Shown here: positions 44,633 through 55,407 of the stretch, piece by piece
Position numbering within the stretch: position 1 is the stretch's first letter
Layout: every line of letters begins with the position of its first letter
From: JAMXLO01 sp963696645
Lineage (GTDB): Bacteria; Pseudomonadota; Alphaproteobacteria; Acetobacterales; Acetobacteraceae
DNA length: 64,000 bases
Assembly (NCBI GenBank): GCA_963696645.1
Contig: CAVOKY010000011.1
Location: 372,001-436,000, forward strand
Direction: 5' to 3'
Notes under the pieces: model-generated
The model's input: only the letters and a program-made list of their open reading frames with translations
Databases searched by the model: none
Told to the model about the DNA's origin: nothing
Program-made: the position numbers and the translations under genes

Positions 44633-46396
44633 CTACGGGTGGTTCGCCCGATGCAGCGGACCGCGAACGATCTGACCTGGAAGCGCGTCGGTCAGTTCGC
44701 CGTTGTCCAGCAGCACCGTGCCGTTGACGACGACATAGTCGATCCCGACGGCGTCGCGCTTTACGCGTGCTCCTCCGGCCGGCATGTCGTTCACCGGCAC
44801 GCGCGGCTTTGGTGCGATCGTGTCAGGATTGAAGATGACCATATCCGCGACTTTCCCCGGGGCGACAAAGCCGCGGTCGTCCATGTCGTGCATCTGCGCC
44901 GTCCGACCGGTCAGCCGATGCACCGCTTCCTCGAGCGACATGATCTGCTGTTCGCGCACCCAGTGTCCCAGCAGATTGGTGCTGTACTCGTGGCGATCAG
45001 CCGAGTGCGGACGCGCGCCGCCATCGCTGGTGCCGATCACCGTGTAGGGCGAACCGAGGATCTGCTTCTGCGCCACCGGATCGGTGTTGCGGTCGACGCC
45101 GATGAAGAACGTCTGCAGATCCTCATCCAGCGACAGGTCGAGGAACGCGTCCATCACGCTCTTGCCCTGCTTCTGGGCGATCTGCGCGACGCTCTTGCCC
45201 TCGAGCCCACGATTACGCTCGTGCTGGGTCATGAAGACCTGCACGAGGTCCCAGCGGCGATTGAAGAAGCCGCGTGCGCGCCCCCGCCGATCGGTGCCGG
45301 GCCGTTCCTGGGCGACGGTGCCTTCGACCGCCTCGGCGCTTAGTGACTTGCGGATTTCCGAATCGCGGAACGCCTTCATGCGCTCCTGATAAGGCAGGGC
45401 CATGACCTTGTCCCAGGTCGGCATGCCGGCGAACAGACTGTTCGGGTTCGTCAGGTCCTCGTCCTGCGGCACGTCGAGCCCGAGCCGCAGGTCGAAGATC
45501 GGACCCGCAACAACCGAGACGCAGGAGCCATAGCAGCGCGCACCCGATCGGAAAGAATCCTCGAGCCAGCGCAGATGTTCCTGCCACTCCTCGGGCCGTT
45601 CGATCGGCTGGGTGACGAGGTTGTAGATGGTCGGCCGACCGGTTCGTGCAGCAAGGTCGTGGGCCATCTGGCGTGTCGCCTTGGTACCGCCAGGTGCGCC
45701 ACCCGACACCTGCATGACGCCGGTCCCCAATTCTCCCAGCACATCGGCAAGTGCCAGGCGCTCTGTGTCGGTTGCGACGCCGGCGGGGTCGCCGCGGCCG
45801 AGCGGTGAGGTGCTGAAGCCTAGCGCGCCCGCATACATGGCATCGCTGATCAGCCGCTTCATCGCGGCAAGTTCGTCGCCGGTCGCGTCAGCCCGTTCCG
45901 AGGCCGCCTCGCCCATCACATAGCGACGGATTCCCGAATGGCCGACCAGGGTTCCCACATTGCAGCCGCGTCGCTTGCCGAGCGCGTCCATGTATTCGGC
46001 GACCGACTCCCAGGTGAAGTCGATGCCCTGACGCATCACGCTCATCGGGATCGCCTCGGCCTCGGCGAAGAATTCGAGGTACCAGTCATGATCGCCGGGC
46101 CGTGCCGGTGCGATCACCTGGCCGCACTGGCCGACCAGGATCGTGGTGTGGCCGTTCTGCACAGAGGAACCGCAATATGGATCCCACAGCGCCTGCGGAT
46201 CGAAGTGCGTGTGGTGGTCGATGAATCCAGGGGCGACGACGCGCCCGGCGGCGTCGATGGTGCGCTTTGCGGGGGCGCCGTTGTATTTGCCGACACCGAC
46301 AATTCTTCCTTGGTGAACCGCCACGTCAGCCTGGAAAGACGGTTCGCCGGAACCGTCGACAACACGCGCGTTCTTGATTAGCAGATCGTACGTCAT
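44633..46396 (-). CDS. N-acyl-D-amino-acid deacylase-type amidohydrolase
   Basis: The 587-residue protein starts MTYDLLIKNARVVDGSGEPS, preceded by a strong GGAGG. Its metal motif is GFIDHHTHFDPQALWDP, and the far end holds TSDGGARPHSADRHEY and GFVAPGKVADMVIFNPD, as in D-aminoacylase/amidohydrolase family 3 proteins. These enzymes remove acyl groups from D-amino acids or open related rings with zinc. The exact substrate is unknown. It lies within the catabolic block and is followed on the minus strand by the MetX-like gene. Confidence 0.92.
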   Translation of the reverse strand: MTYDLLIKNARVVDGSGEPSFQADVAVHQGRIVGVGKYNGAPAKRTIDAAGRVVAPGFIDHHTHFDPQALWDPYCGSSVQNGHTTILVGQCGQVIAPARPGDHDWYLEFFAEAEAIPMSVMRQGIDFTWESVAEYMDALGKRRGCNVGTLVGHSGIRRYVMGEAASERADATGDELAAMKRLISDAMYAGALGFSTSPLGRGDPAGVATDTERLALADVLGELGTGVMQVSGGAPGGTKATRQMAHDLAARTGRPTIYNLVTQPIERPEEWQEHLRWLEDSFRSGARCYGSCVSVVAGPIFDLRLGLDVPQDEDLTNPNSLFAGMPTWDKVMALPYQERMKAFRDSEIRKSLSAEAVEGTVAQERPGTDRRGRARGFFNRRWDLVQVFMTQHERNRGLEGKSVAQIAQKQGKSVMDAFLDLSLDEDLQTFFIGVDRNTDPVAQKQILGSPYTVIGTSDGGARPHSADRHEYSTNLLGHWVREQQIMSLEEAVHRLTGRTAQMHDMDDRGFVAPGKVADMVIFNPDTIAPKPRVPVNDMPAGGARVKRDAVGIDYVVVNGTVLLDNGELTDALPGQIVRGPLHRANHP

Positions 46397-46686
46397 GGCT
46401 CGTCCTCCTTCGGTCGAATTCTTTTCGAATGCGGACCTTCGCAGCGAGCCAATCACGAATGAACCAGCTGACCTGCCAGCTCCGCTTCGCACTGTTCAGC
46501 ACAAGGCTAGGCCCTGACGACAATTCCAGCAATACGCGACGCTCAGGGCTTTGCCCCGAACCCCACCCAAGAGGCTTCGGGAGCTCCGCCAAAGGCGCAT
46601 CCCTTGGAACCCGGCCTGGATTGACCGATTGCCCTGCGCGCATCCGATGATAGGCTGGTGCGACGCGGCGTACGGAGGAGGTAGCA

Positions 46687-47645
46687 GTGCCAACGATCGT
46701 CGGTTCAGGCGAGTATCGCTACGAAGTCATCGAGAACTGGGGCAAGCTGCCGGACGGCTGGCATTACGGCGAGGTCGCCGCAGTCGGCGTGGACAGCAAG
46801 GACAATGTCTACGTGTTCGCGCGCAGCGAGCATCCGATGATGGTGTTCGATCGCGATGGCAATTTCCTGCGTTCCTGGGGCGAGGGACTGTTCCGGCGCC
46901 CGCACGGCGTGCACATCGCGCCGGACGATACGATCTATTGCACCGATGACGGCGACCACACGGTGCGCAGGCTGACGCTGGAGGGCAAGCTGCTGCTGGA
47001 GATCGGCGTGCCCGGTGAGCCGGCGCCGATATATGGCGGCGATCCGTTCAACCGCTGCACGCACACCGCGCTGTCGCCCGATGGCGATATCTACGTGGCC
47101 GATGGCTATGGCAACGCGCGCGTGCACAAATACTCGCCGAACGGCAAGCTGCAGTTCTCCTGGGGCGAGCCTGGCACCGATCCGGGCGCCTTCAACATCG
47201 TGCATAACATCTGCTGTGACGAGGACGGCTGGGTCTATGTCGCTGACCGCGAGAATCATCGCGTGCAGGTGTTCGATGGCAAGGGGAAGTACCACGCGCA
47301 ATGGAACAATCATGCACCGGCCGTGCGGGCTGTGCATGACGCAGCGGTCGCAATCCGATGGCCTATATCGGTGAGAGCGGGCCGGGGATGGCGGTGAACG
47401 CGAAGTCGCCCGGCATCGGCCCGCGCGTCAGCATCGTGACGCACGAGGGCAAGCCGCTGGCGCGGCTGGGCGACGCGACGCGCGATCGGCCGAGCCAGTT
47501 CATCGCGCCCCATGGCGTGGCGATCAACTCGCGCGGCGACATCTACGTCGGCGAAGTGTCGCGCACCGCCATGCGAAACCGCGGCACGCCGATCCCTGCC
47601 GAGCAGGATATTCGCTGCATGCAGAAGATGGTGAAGCTGGCCTGA
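46687..47645 (+). pseudogene. NHL-repeat protein (peptidyl-alpha-hydroxyglycine amidating lyase-like), frameshifted
   Basis: The first frame begins MPTIVGSGEYRYEVIENWGK and has NHL blades such as RRPHGVHIAPDDTIYCTDDG and GWVYVADRENHRVQVFDGKG. After about base 47305 the expected continuation MHRPCGLCMT is in the next frame. From about 47355 MAYIGESGPGMAVNAKSPGI to MQKMVKLA is in a third frame, ending at 47645. Two one-base insertions explain this. The restored protein would be about 319 residues, a six-bladed NHL propeller. No signal peptide is seen. It precedes the Rieske oxygenase gene by 15 bases. Confidence 0.82.
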
Positions 47646-47660
47646 ACGGGTGATTGCAAC

Positions 47661-48931
47661 ATGCTCAGTGAAGCACGCAACAAGCTGCTGACCGAGGTCG
47701 GTCCCGGCACCAGGATGGGCGCACTGCTGCGTCGCTACTGGCAGCCGATCGCCGCGGTCAGCGAACTGGATGACACCGCCACCAAACCGGTGCGGCTGCT
47801 GGGCGAAGATCTTGTGCTGTACAAGGATTTGTCCGGGCAATACGGATTGCTGGAACGCCATTGCCCGCATCGCAGCGCCGATCTTTCGTATGGCATCGTC
47901 GAAGCGTGCGGACTGCGATGCAACTATCACGGCTGGCGGTTCGACGAGACCGGCGCGTGCCGCGAGCAGCCGTTCGAGGACATCGACGCGCCAGAGGTGC
48001 GCTTCCGCGACCAGATCCGCATCCAGGCCTATCGCGTGGAGGCGAAGGCGGGCCTGATCTGGGCGTATCTGGGTCCTGATCCGGCGCCGCTGCTGCCGAA
48101 CTGGGAGCCGTTCTGCTGGGATAACGGCTTCGTGCAGATCGTGTTCTCCGTGGTGCCGTGCAACTGGTTCCAATGCCAGGAGAACTCGATCGATCCGGTG
48201 CATTTCGAGTGGATGCACGACAACTGGGGGCGGCGGCTGACGGGCCACAATGGGGCGTATTCGCCACGCCATCTCAAGCTGGCGTTCGATGAATTCGAAT
48301 ATGGCCTGGTCTATCGCCGCGTGCGCGAGGATTCCGACGAGACCAGCCAGCTATGGACGGTCGGGCGCGTCTGCCTGTGGCCGAATGCGCTGTTCACCGG
48401 CAACCACTTCGAATGGCGCGTGCCGATCGATGATACGACAACGCTGAGCGTCGGCTGGTTCTTCACGCGCGTGCCGAAGGATCGCGAGCCGTTCGTGCAG
48501 GACAGCATCCCTGTACTGGCATGCGCCGATCACCGATGCCACGACGGGTCGCTGGATCACCAGCCACATCATGAACCAGGATTTTGTCGGCTGGGTCGGG
48601 CAGGGGGCGATCACCGATCGACGGCGCGAACATCTCGGCCGCAGCGACCGTGGCATTATCATGATGCGGCAGCGATTCTTTCAGGACCTGGATACCGTTG
48701 CGGCCGGCGGCGAGCCGAAGGCGATCGTGCGCGACCCGGAAGTGAACCGCTGCATCACGCTGCCGATCATCGGGCGCAAGCAATTCGTCGAGGGCCTGAC
48801 GCGCGAGGAGGTCGAAGCGGGCAGTCGAACGTCCCGGCATCGCGCCGCGGCGCGAATTCCCGTTTCTCGTGGGTCAGCCTGAAGCGGTCGTGCGGCGCGC
48901 GTATGCGGAGGCGATGGGGTTCGACGCCTGA
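47661..48931 (+). pseudogene. Rieske aromatic-ring-hydroxylating oxygenase, frameshifted
   Basis: The Rieske [2Fe-2S] site is CPHRSADLSYG plus CNYHGWRF, and the mononuclear iron site is QENSIDPVHFEWMH. Near 48509-48513 (GCATCCCTGTAC) one extra base shifts the frame, and MNQDFVGWVGQGAITDRRRE follows. A second extra base near 48818-48822 moves the end PGIAPRREFPFLVGQPEAVV to a third frame, with TGA at 48929-48931. Restored, it is about 422 residues. Oxygenases of this group hydroxylate or demethylate aromatic substrates and need a reductase, which is not in the window. It converges with the amidohydrolase. Confidence 0.87.
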
Positions 48932-48938
48932 CGCGCCG

Positions 48939-50031
48939 TCACACCGCCCGGCTCGCCGGGATCGCAATACCCAGCAGCCGCGCCGCGTTAAGGCCGAAGA
49001 TCGCGGCGCGTTCGTCATCGCTCAATCCAGCCGCACCTTCAATGAACCCGACCGGATCGATCTCGCCCATATCAGCGGGATAGTCCGTGCCCATCAGGAC
49101 ATGGTCGGCGCCGTATTGCGCACCAGATATTCCAATTGCGGATGCGTGTAGACCAGCGCTGTCGAAATACAGCCGCTTCAAGTACTCCGTCGGCATCGCG
49201 CGGATCTGCTCGCAGCAGTCGGGCCGCGCGCTGGCGGCATGGTCGATGCGGCCGGAATAGGCCGGCAGATAGCCACCGCCATGCGCCAGCACAAGCTTCA
49301 GCTTCGGGCATTCCTCCAGCACGCCACCAAAGATCAGGTGATGCACCGCCACCGTCGTATCGAGCGGATTACCGATCACGTTGGTGAAGTAATGATCGGC
49401 AAACCGTCGCGCCTCGGTGAAGCCTGTGGGATGCATGAAAATCGTCAGACCCAGCTCCTCGGCCTTGGCGAAGATCTTGCGAAACCGGTCGGCCGACAGA
49501 TCCTCGCCGGCCACATTGGTCGCGATCTCGATACCGCGCAGTCCCAGTGACTTGTGCAGCCGCTCAAGCTCAGGCAACCGCCAGTTCCGGCGCCTGGAAC
49601 GGCACGGTCCCAAGGCCGACAAAGCGATCCGGGTGGCGCGCAACGATGTCGGCGATGTTGTCGTTGATCGCGCGCGCGGTGGCGATGCCGAGATCGGGCG
49701 GCGTGTCGTAATAGGTCTGGTTCGGCGCTGGCGTTATCGCCTGGATGTCGATCCCCATCACATCCATATCGGCGAGCCGCTTTTCCACCGAGGTGAACTG
49801 GATGCGCGTGCGTTGCGGCCTGCTGCCGGTTGACGTCGCGCGTGCGCGGATTGGCGAACACGTCGCGCGGCCGGCGCTCGACCTGCCCTGCGGCGATCGG
49901 AACATCGCCTCGGCCGATTCGGTCAGCACATGGCAATGGATGTCGATGGTGAAGCGCTTGCCGCGTGGATGCGGCGGACCGGGAAAGCGGCCGGGAATGC
50001 GTGCGCCGGCAGGCAGGCAACTGAACAGCAT
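48939..50031 (-). pseudogene. Amidohydrolase family 2 (ACMSD-like), frameshifted
   Basis: From the ATG at 50031 (GGAGG about 11 bases upstream) the metal motif IDIHCHVLTESAEAMF appears. Parts in different frames then follow: FANPRTRDVNRQQAATHA, IQFTSVEKRLADMDVMGIDI and, from about 49585, LERLHKSLGLRGIEIATNVA to the end. Later motifs LTIFMHPTGF, LAHGGGYLPAYSGRID and LMGTDYPADMGE supply the remaining metal ligands. At least three one-base indels (near 49890, 49805 and 49580) are needed to join it. ACMSD-like enzymes decarboxylate or hydrolyse aromatic-derived acids. Confidence 0.83.
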
Positions 50032-50051
50032 GATCGGGTTCGCCTCCGCTG

Positions 50052-51155
50052 TTAGGATAATCCGCTGCTCCACAACGTGCCTGATCTGCGATGCGTCCAT
50101 GCCCGCCAAGTCCCATGCGTTCCAGCGTGCGCGCCTCAGCCGCAAAGTTCTTGCCAGTCATATGGCGCACCATCGCGATGACAGCATCGATCGCCGGAGT
50201 TGGAACCCCAGCGGCAACGCCCAACGCGCTCATCGGCATCAGCCCGACCGGCACATCCTCCGTGATGTATTTGTGGTCGAACGATTTCGGCGTGCCGGTC
50301 GCCTGATACGGTCCGTCGCTGTTGGTGGTGAGCAGCTGGCAGGTCTCGACCAATGTCGCGCCACGCACGCCATAGATGCGCTCGAACCAGTCAGCCAAGG
50401 TCGGCACCGACGCACCCAGCGCCTGCCGCCACCGCCACGCGTTCCGCGTTGATCGCTTCGTACAAGCCGCGCGACCAAGGGCGTAACACCCTCGGCATAG
50501 AACTTGTAGCCTCGTGCCGATCGATCTTGCCCGCATTGGCGACACAGTTCGCCACGTGCAGCATCGCGTTGGCATTGGTAAATCCGGTATACACACCGTT
50601 CGGCGCCGCGATCGCATGCGGGAACAACGGCGACAGGCGCGGAAATACCGATGCAATTCGCCGCCCCGGAAACGTCGCAATCTGCAGCCAGCGCTTTCGC
50701 ACGATGGGGCGGATGCGCGTCGGCGCAAGCCGCCAGCACGAGTACGGATAATTGTCCATTTCCGCGACATCGACATCCGCGCGGCATCCCGCATCGTCCA
50801 GTGCCCGGCGCACAATCAGCGATCCGCCGGTGTTGCCCTGGATCAGCAGGATCATCTGGCCATCGCGCAACACCGGCGCCAACGATCGTGCCACCGCCGC
50901 CTGTGCGTTGCCGCCCGGTCACGATGATGATGACATCGGCGCCATCGACGCCGTTCGCAAATCGGTCGTCGCATGCTCGACCGCGGCGAAACCACCCGGC
51001 TCGCCTTCGACATCGATGCCGCCGCGCGCGCGAATTTCCGCCAGCCTGGTGTCATCAAGATCGTGCAGCCGCAACTTGTGCCCAGCCACGCCCAAGTTCG
51101 GCGACAAGATAAATGCCGCCGATGCCGGCACCGATGATGGCAACCGTCGCGTCAT
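50052..51155 (-). pseudogene. NAD/NADP octopine/nopaline dehydrogenase family protein, multiply frameshifted
   Basis: Pieces in alternating frames give VAIIGAGIGGIYLVAELG (Rossmann loop), VAGHKLRLHDLDD, VDGADVIIIVTGG, VLRDGQMILLIQGNTGGSLI, AEMDNYPYSCW, GYKFYAEGVTPLVAR and DHKYITEDVPVGLMPMSALG, ending near TAA at 50052-50054. All conserved parts of the opine dehydrogenase family are present in order, but at least seven one-base indels separate them. The ATG (51155) overlaps the CaiB stop by ATGA. With so many indels and few substitutions, sequence error is more likely than decay. Confidence 0.8.
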
Positions 51156-52302
51156 GCGATCGCGCCGTCCTGGCGCAGTTTACCCAGAGCGTCCTTGTCG
51201 TAGCCCAGCAGCCGTCCCAGCACTTCGTCCGTATGCTGTCCCGGCATTGGCACGGGCCCGACATGGCCCGGCGTGCTGCGACATCTTCACCGTCACGCCT
51301 GGCACATACATCTCGCCGGCGACCGCATCTTCCATCTTCACCAGCATCTCGCGCTCCCACAGATGCGGGTCCTTGGCGACCTCCGGGATGGTGCGTACCG
51401 GCGCGACCGGCACGCCGATCTCCATCAGTGACGAGCAGATCGTCTCCACCGACCTGTCCATGCACCACGCTTCCAGTGCCTTGCGGGCCATCGCCACCGC
51501 CTTGCCCGCCGGTCAGCGGCTCGGCCGTCGCTGATGTTGCACCTGAAACCAGTTGCATCAGCCGCCCGGCCATTTCGCGTCCGCCGGCGGAAATGACCAC
51601 CCATCCGTCTTTTGCTCGATACGGCGGACGACCCGCTTCGCCACCCTCCTCGCCGGTCGACAGATAGTATGACGTCGGGATTTCCACCATGGTCAGCGCG
51701 GAATCCAGCAGGCAGACATCGACCAACTGCCCCTCACCGGTGCGATCACGATGCCGCAGCGCGGCGAGCGCTCCGATCGTCGCGTGCAACGCCGTATAGC
51801 GATCCACCACAGACGACGCAGTGCCGAGAGGCTGGCCAACAGGTTTGCCGGTCAACGTCATCAGGCCGCTCATCGCCTGGCCGAGCGGATCGAATGCCGG
51901 ACGTTCGGTATAGGGACCGTACTGGCCGAATCCCGAAACAGACACCAGGATGACACGCGAATTCAACGCGCGCAGCCGCTCGTAATCGAAGCCCATCGCC
52001 TTCATCGTGCCTGGCCGAAAGTTCTCCAGTACGATATCGGACTGCTTCACAAGGTCGGCGAAGATCTCCTTGCCGCGCGGATGGCGCAAATCGACGCAGA
52101 TGCTCTTCTTGCCTCGATTGTAGACCGTGAAGTACACGCTCTGCCCGCGCACCATGGGTGCATGCTTGCGGGTCTCCTCGCCACCGAACCGTTCGATCTT
52201 GATGACCTCGGCACCGAGATCGGACAGGATCATGCCGCCGCGCGGCCCCGCCTGATACCGCGCCAGTTCAAGCACGCGCACGCCGTCGAGACTCAAACTC
52301 AT
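51152..52302 (-). pseudogene. CaiB/BaiF family CoA-transferase, frameshifted
   Basis: The start MSLSLDGVRVLELARYQAGP and the body LGAEVIKIERFGGEETR, QSVYFTVYNRGKKSICVDLR and AFDPLGQAMSGLMTLTG are a class III CoA-transferase. After ATAEPLTGG (about 51518) the frame changes to MARKALEAWCMDRSVETICS, and near 51270 it changes again to GHVGPVPMPGQHTDEVLGRL, ending with TGA at 51152-51154. Both changes are one-base insertions. Restored length is about 382 residues. It would transfer CoA to the acid that the block degrades. Confidence 0.87.
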
Positions 52303-52379
52303 GGCGACACCTTCATTGCTGCAACGCGCGAAGTCGCGAACGCTAAGGCGCGGTCGCCGGTAGTGTCAAACCTGCGCTG

Positions 52380-53333
52380 CTATCCGCCAAGTACTCCCTG
52401 CGCCTCGACATACAGCGCATAGATCGACTGGCTCGCCGCCATGAACAGCCGATTACGCTTCGCCCCGCCGAAGCAGACATTGGCGCAGCGTTCCGGCAAC
52501 AGGATGCGGCCGATCAGCGTGCCGTCCGGGGCAAACACCGCGACACCGTCCTCGCCCTCACCGCCCGAGAAACCACACCAGACATTGCCCTCGGTGTCGC
52601 AGCGAATGCCATCCGCCCAGCCCGGTGTCGCGAAAAACACGCGCCCGTTCACCGCCCTCGTGCCGTTCTCCACAATGTCATAGACGTGTGTCGTCTTGGG
52701 CTCGGCTGGCGTATCCACCACATAAAGCCGCAATTCATCGGGCGAAAAACACAGCCCGTTCGGCCGCTGCATGTCGCCGATCGCGATCGTCAGTTCGACG
52801 GTCCTGCCATCGAGCCGATACACACGGTATGGCAGTTCCGGTGTCCCCTTGTGGCCCAGATAATTGCCGCGGATGCCGGCACCATTGTCGCTGAACCAGA
52901 TCGAGCCGTCGGACTTCACCACCACATCATTCGGGCCGGTCAGCCGCTTGCCGTCGAATTGCTCCGCCAGCACGGTGATCGTGCCGTCATATTCGGTGCG
53001 GACCAGTCGCTGCGCATCCATCTCGCAGGTGATCAGCCGGCCTTGGCGATCGCGCGTGTTGCCGTTGGCATAGTGCGACGGTTTGCGGAACAGGCTGACC
53101 GCCCCCGTTTCCTCATCCCAGCGCATGATGCGGTCGTTCGGGATGTCGCTGAACAGCAACTGCCGCGTGTCGCCGAACCACACCGGGCCCTCGGTGAAGC
53201 GACAGCCGCCGGCGATGCGTTCGATCGCCGCATGGCCAAGCATCAGCCGCTCGAAACGCGGGTCAAGGATCCTGATGTTGGGATCCGGGTAGCGGATCGG
53301 CGCCGGACTGTCCCATCGCGTGCCGCCTGGCAT
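52380..53333 (-). CDS. SMP-30/gluconolactonase/LRE family protein
   Basis: The 317-residue product starts MPGGTRWDSPAPIRYPDPNI after GGGAGGGAA. It has the six-bladed SMP-30 propeller motifs: GCRFTEGPVWFGDTRQLLFS, LTGPNDVVVKSDGSIWFSDN, MQRPNGLCFSPDELRLYVVD and WADGIRCDTEGNVWCGF. Conserved acidic residues (Glu in TEGP, Asn in GPND, Asp in ADGI) bind the catalytic divalent metal. The family hydrolyses sugar lactones or similar esters in the cytoplasm. It is the first gene of the catabolic block read from the right. Confidence 0.92.
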   Translation of the reverse strand: MPGGTRWDSPAPIRYPDPNIRILDPRFERLMLGHAAIERIAGGCRFTEGPVWFGDTRQLLFSDIPNDRIMRWDEETGAVSLFRKPSHYANGNTRDRQGRLITCEMDAQRLVRTEYDGTITVLAEQFDGKRLTGPNDVVVKSDGSIWFSDNGAGIRGNYLGHKGTPELPYRVYRLDGRTVELTIAIGDMQRPNGLCFSPDELRLYVVDTPAEPKTTHVYDIVENGTRAVNGRVFFATPGWADGIRCDTEGNVWCGFSGGEGEDGVAVFAPDGTLIGRILLPERCANVCFGGAKRNRLFMAASQSIYALYVEAQGVLGG

Positions 53334-55370
53334 GAGTTGTTCCCTCCCGTTGTGTTCCGCTGCATTTTGCGGCATCGGACACGGAAGGCAAGCAAGCCTC
53401 GGCAAGATTCCCCGGCGCCAGATACATCTGCCATGGCCGCACCCGTCGCGGTTCCTCGAGACGATGATCCGCGGCATCCAGGTTGAAATTCGAACTATAG
53501 AATGGATCCCGGTCCAGCGCCGAACCCCACCGCGCGCGCATGTACCGGTATTCGCGCGCAAACCGTTCGGCTTTCCCCGGCGTCAAATCCGATCCACGGC
53601 TGGCCAACTCCAGATGATACAGTTCGGCGAATGGTGTCCAGACGTTGTGCAGCCCGATCGTGCCAATCCGCAGGCATAGATCGACGTCATTGAATGCGAT
53701 TGGCAGATTGTTTTCGTCCAGGCCGCCAGCCGACAGATAGACCTCGCGCCGCACCGCCAGACATGCAGCGGTGACGGCTGACACGTCGCGGGTCAAGGCA
53801 TTGTGGCCGAAGTAGCCGGCATCCGCCCGGTGCAAGCCGAGCCCGAGATGTCCGGCAACACCTGGGCTATCGCTGCCGCCCCTGATGCCCAGCACGACGC
53901 CGGCATGTTGCACGGTGTTGTCAGCATAGATCAGCTTGGCACCGACCGCGCCGATTTCCGGTCGGATCGCGTGCGACACTATTTCGCGCAGCCAGTCGCC
54001 GCGGATCACCTCGATATCGTTGTTCAGCAGCACAATCACATCGCCTGACGCCGTTGCAACGGCATGATTGTTCATGGCTGCGTAATTGAACGGACCAGGA
54101 AATTGCACACGTCTCACGCGCGCATCGCCGGCAAGCCGTCGGAGCAACGCCAATGCATCCGCCTCGCTGCTGTCGTTGTCCACGATGATCAGCTCTAAAT
54201 TTGTATAGTCGGTCCGTTGCAGCACATCGGCGGCAACCCGGCTGAGCAGTGCGGCATGGTCTCGTGTCGGCACGATGATGCTGACGGGCGGCTCTGTGGT
54301 CAGTGGCCGAATGACGCGAAGCCAAGGCAGGCCAGCAGGATGCGGTTCCACCGTCGCTCCGCTCACACCTGCGCGGTCCAGATGCTCCGCGACCGCCTGG
54401 CGCGCCGTCGCTACACAGCGCGCCAATGCCGTTTCGGAAAACGCTGCGGAACCGGTGATCTGTCGCCAATGATAGAGTATGGCCGGGATGTGGCGGATGC
54501 GCTCCGGCTTTGTCAGCGCAGCGCAGCGCAGCGCAAGACAAGATCGTGATCCTGGCTGCCCTCGAAACCCTCCCGCATTCCACCGGCCCGTTCGATCAGG
54601 CTGCGTCGGAACACTGCCAGATGATTGATGTAGTTCTGCCCGAGCAACAGGTCATAGTTCCAGTCTGGTTTGCAATACGGTGCAAAACGCCGGCCGCTTT
54701 CGTCGATCTTGTCCTCATCACTGTACACCAGGTCCGTTTCGGGATATGCGTCCAGCTCCGCTGCAACTTCGTACAGCGCGTGCGGCGGCAGCACGTCGTC
54801 ATGGTCCATCAGCGCCACGAACTCGCCCTGCGCCAACGCAAGTGCCGAATTTGTGGCTGCGCTGATGTGTCCGTTTGCGCGCCGCCTGACGACCTTGATC
54901 CGGGTGTCTTCGGCAAACTCTGCCAGCAGTTCGTGGACATGCGGCAGGGTGGAGCAGTCGTCCGCGATGCATAGTTCCCAATGCGGATACAGTTGCGCCT
55001 GGACGGAGGCGACCGCTTCGCGCAGCAGTTCAGCGTCCGTGTTATAGACTGGCATCACCACCGAGATCAGTCGCGTCGGCAACGCCGCGATATGGTTGCG
55101 GATGGCGGCGATGTCGGTGGCACGCAGCGTGTCGAAGTCGCGGATCCATTCGGCATACGCGGGCGCCTCTCGCAGGCGGAAACGAGCCCGCATGACGACA
55201 CCTCGCAGTCGAGGCAAATGCGCCAGGGCCAGCAGTCCGGCCTGACGCAGCGGCGGGAACCTCCGGACAATTCGCCAAGTCCGGGCCAGCCCCGCCCACA
55301 CGTACATGCGCCTCATCCGCGTACCGCCGCCGGTCGCGGTCATGGCAGAGTTTCGATACTCAGAAGTCAT
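53263..55370 (-). pseudogene. Glycosyltransferase family 2 tandem protein, interrupted at a pentanucleotide repeat
   Basis: The N-terminal part (from the ATG at 55370) contains the GT-A domain LISVVMPVYNTDAELLREAV with ALMDHDDVLPPHALYEVA and VYSDEDKIDESGRRFAPY. After LRCAALR the frame stops. The second GT-A domain, PVSIIVPTRDHAALLSRVAA with IVLLNNDIEVIRGDWLREIV, continues in another frame to 53263. Between them is (CAGCG)4 at 54514-54533; three copies would give the expected LRCAALTKPERIRHIP. Restored, it is about 700 residues, a two-domain glycosyltransferase of O-antigen or EPS type. Its 3' end overlaps the SMP-30 gene by about 70 bases. Confidence 0.85.
54514..54533. repeat. Pentanucleotide tandem repeat (CAGCG)4 within a glycosyltransferase gene
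   Basis: Four perfect CAGCG units lie exactly at the frame break of the glycosyltransferase. A change of one unit is five bases and so changes the frame. Three units restore the conserved protein sequence. This is the structure of a slipped-strand phase-variation switch, though four units is short for high-frequency switching. Confidence 0.8.
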
Positions 55371-55407
55371 GATTGACGCCGATGCCGCGTGCCCTTGCCC
55401 CACGGCG

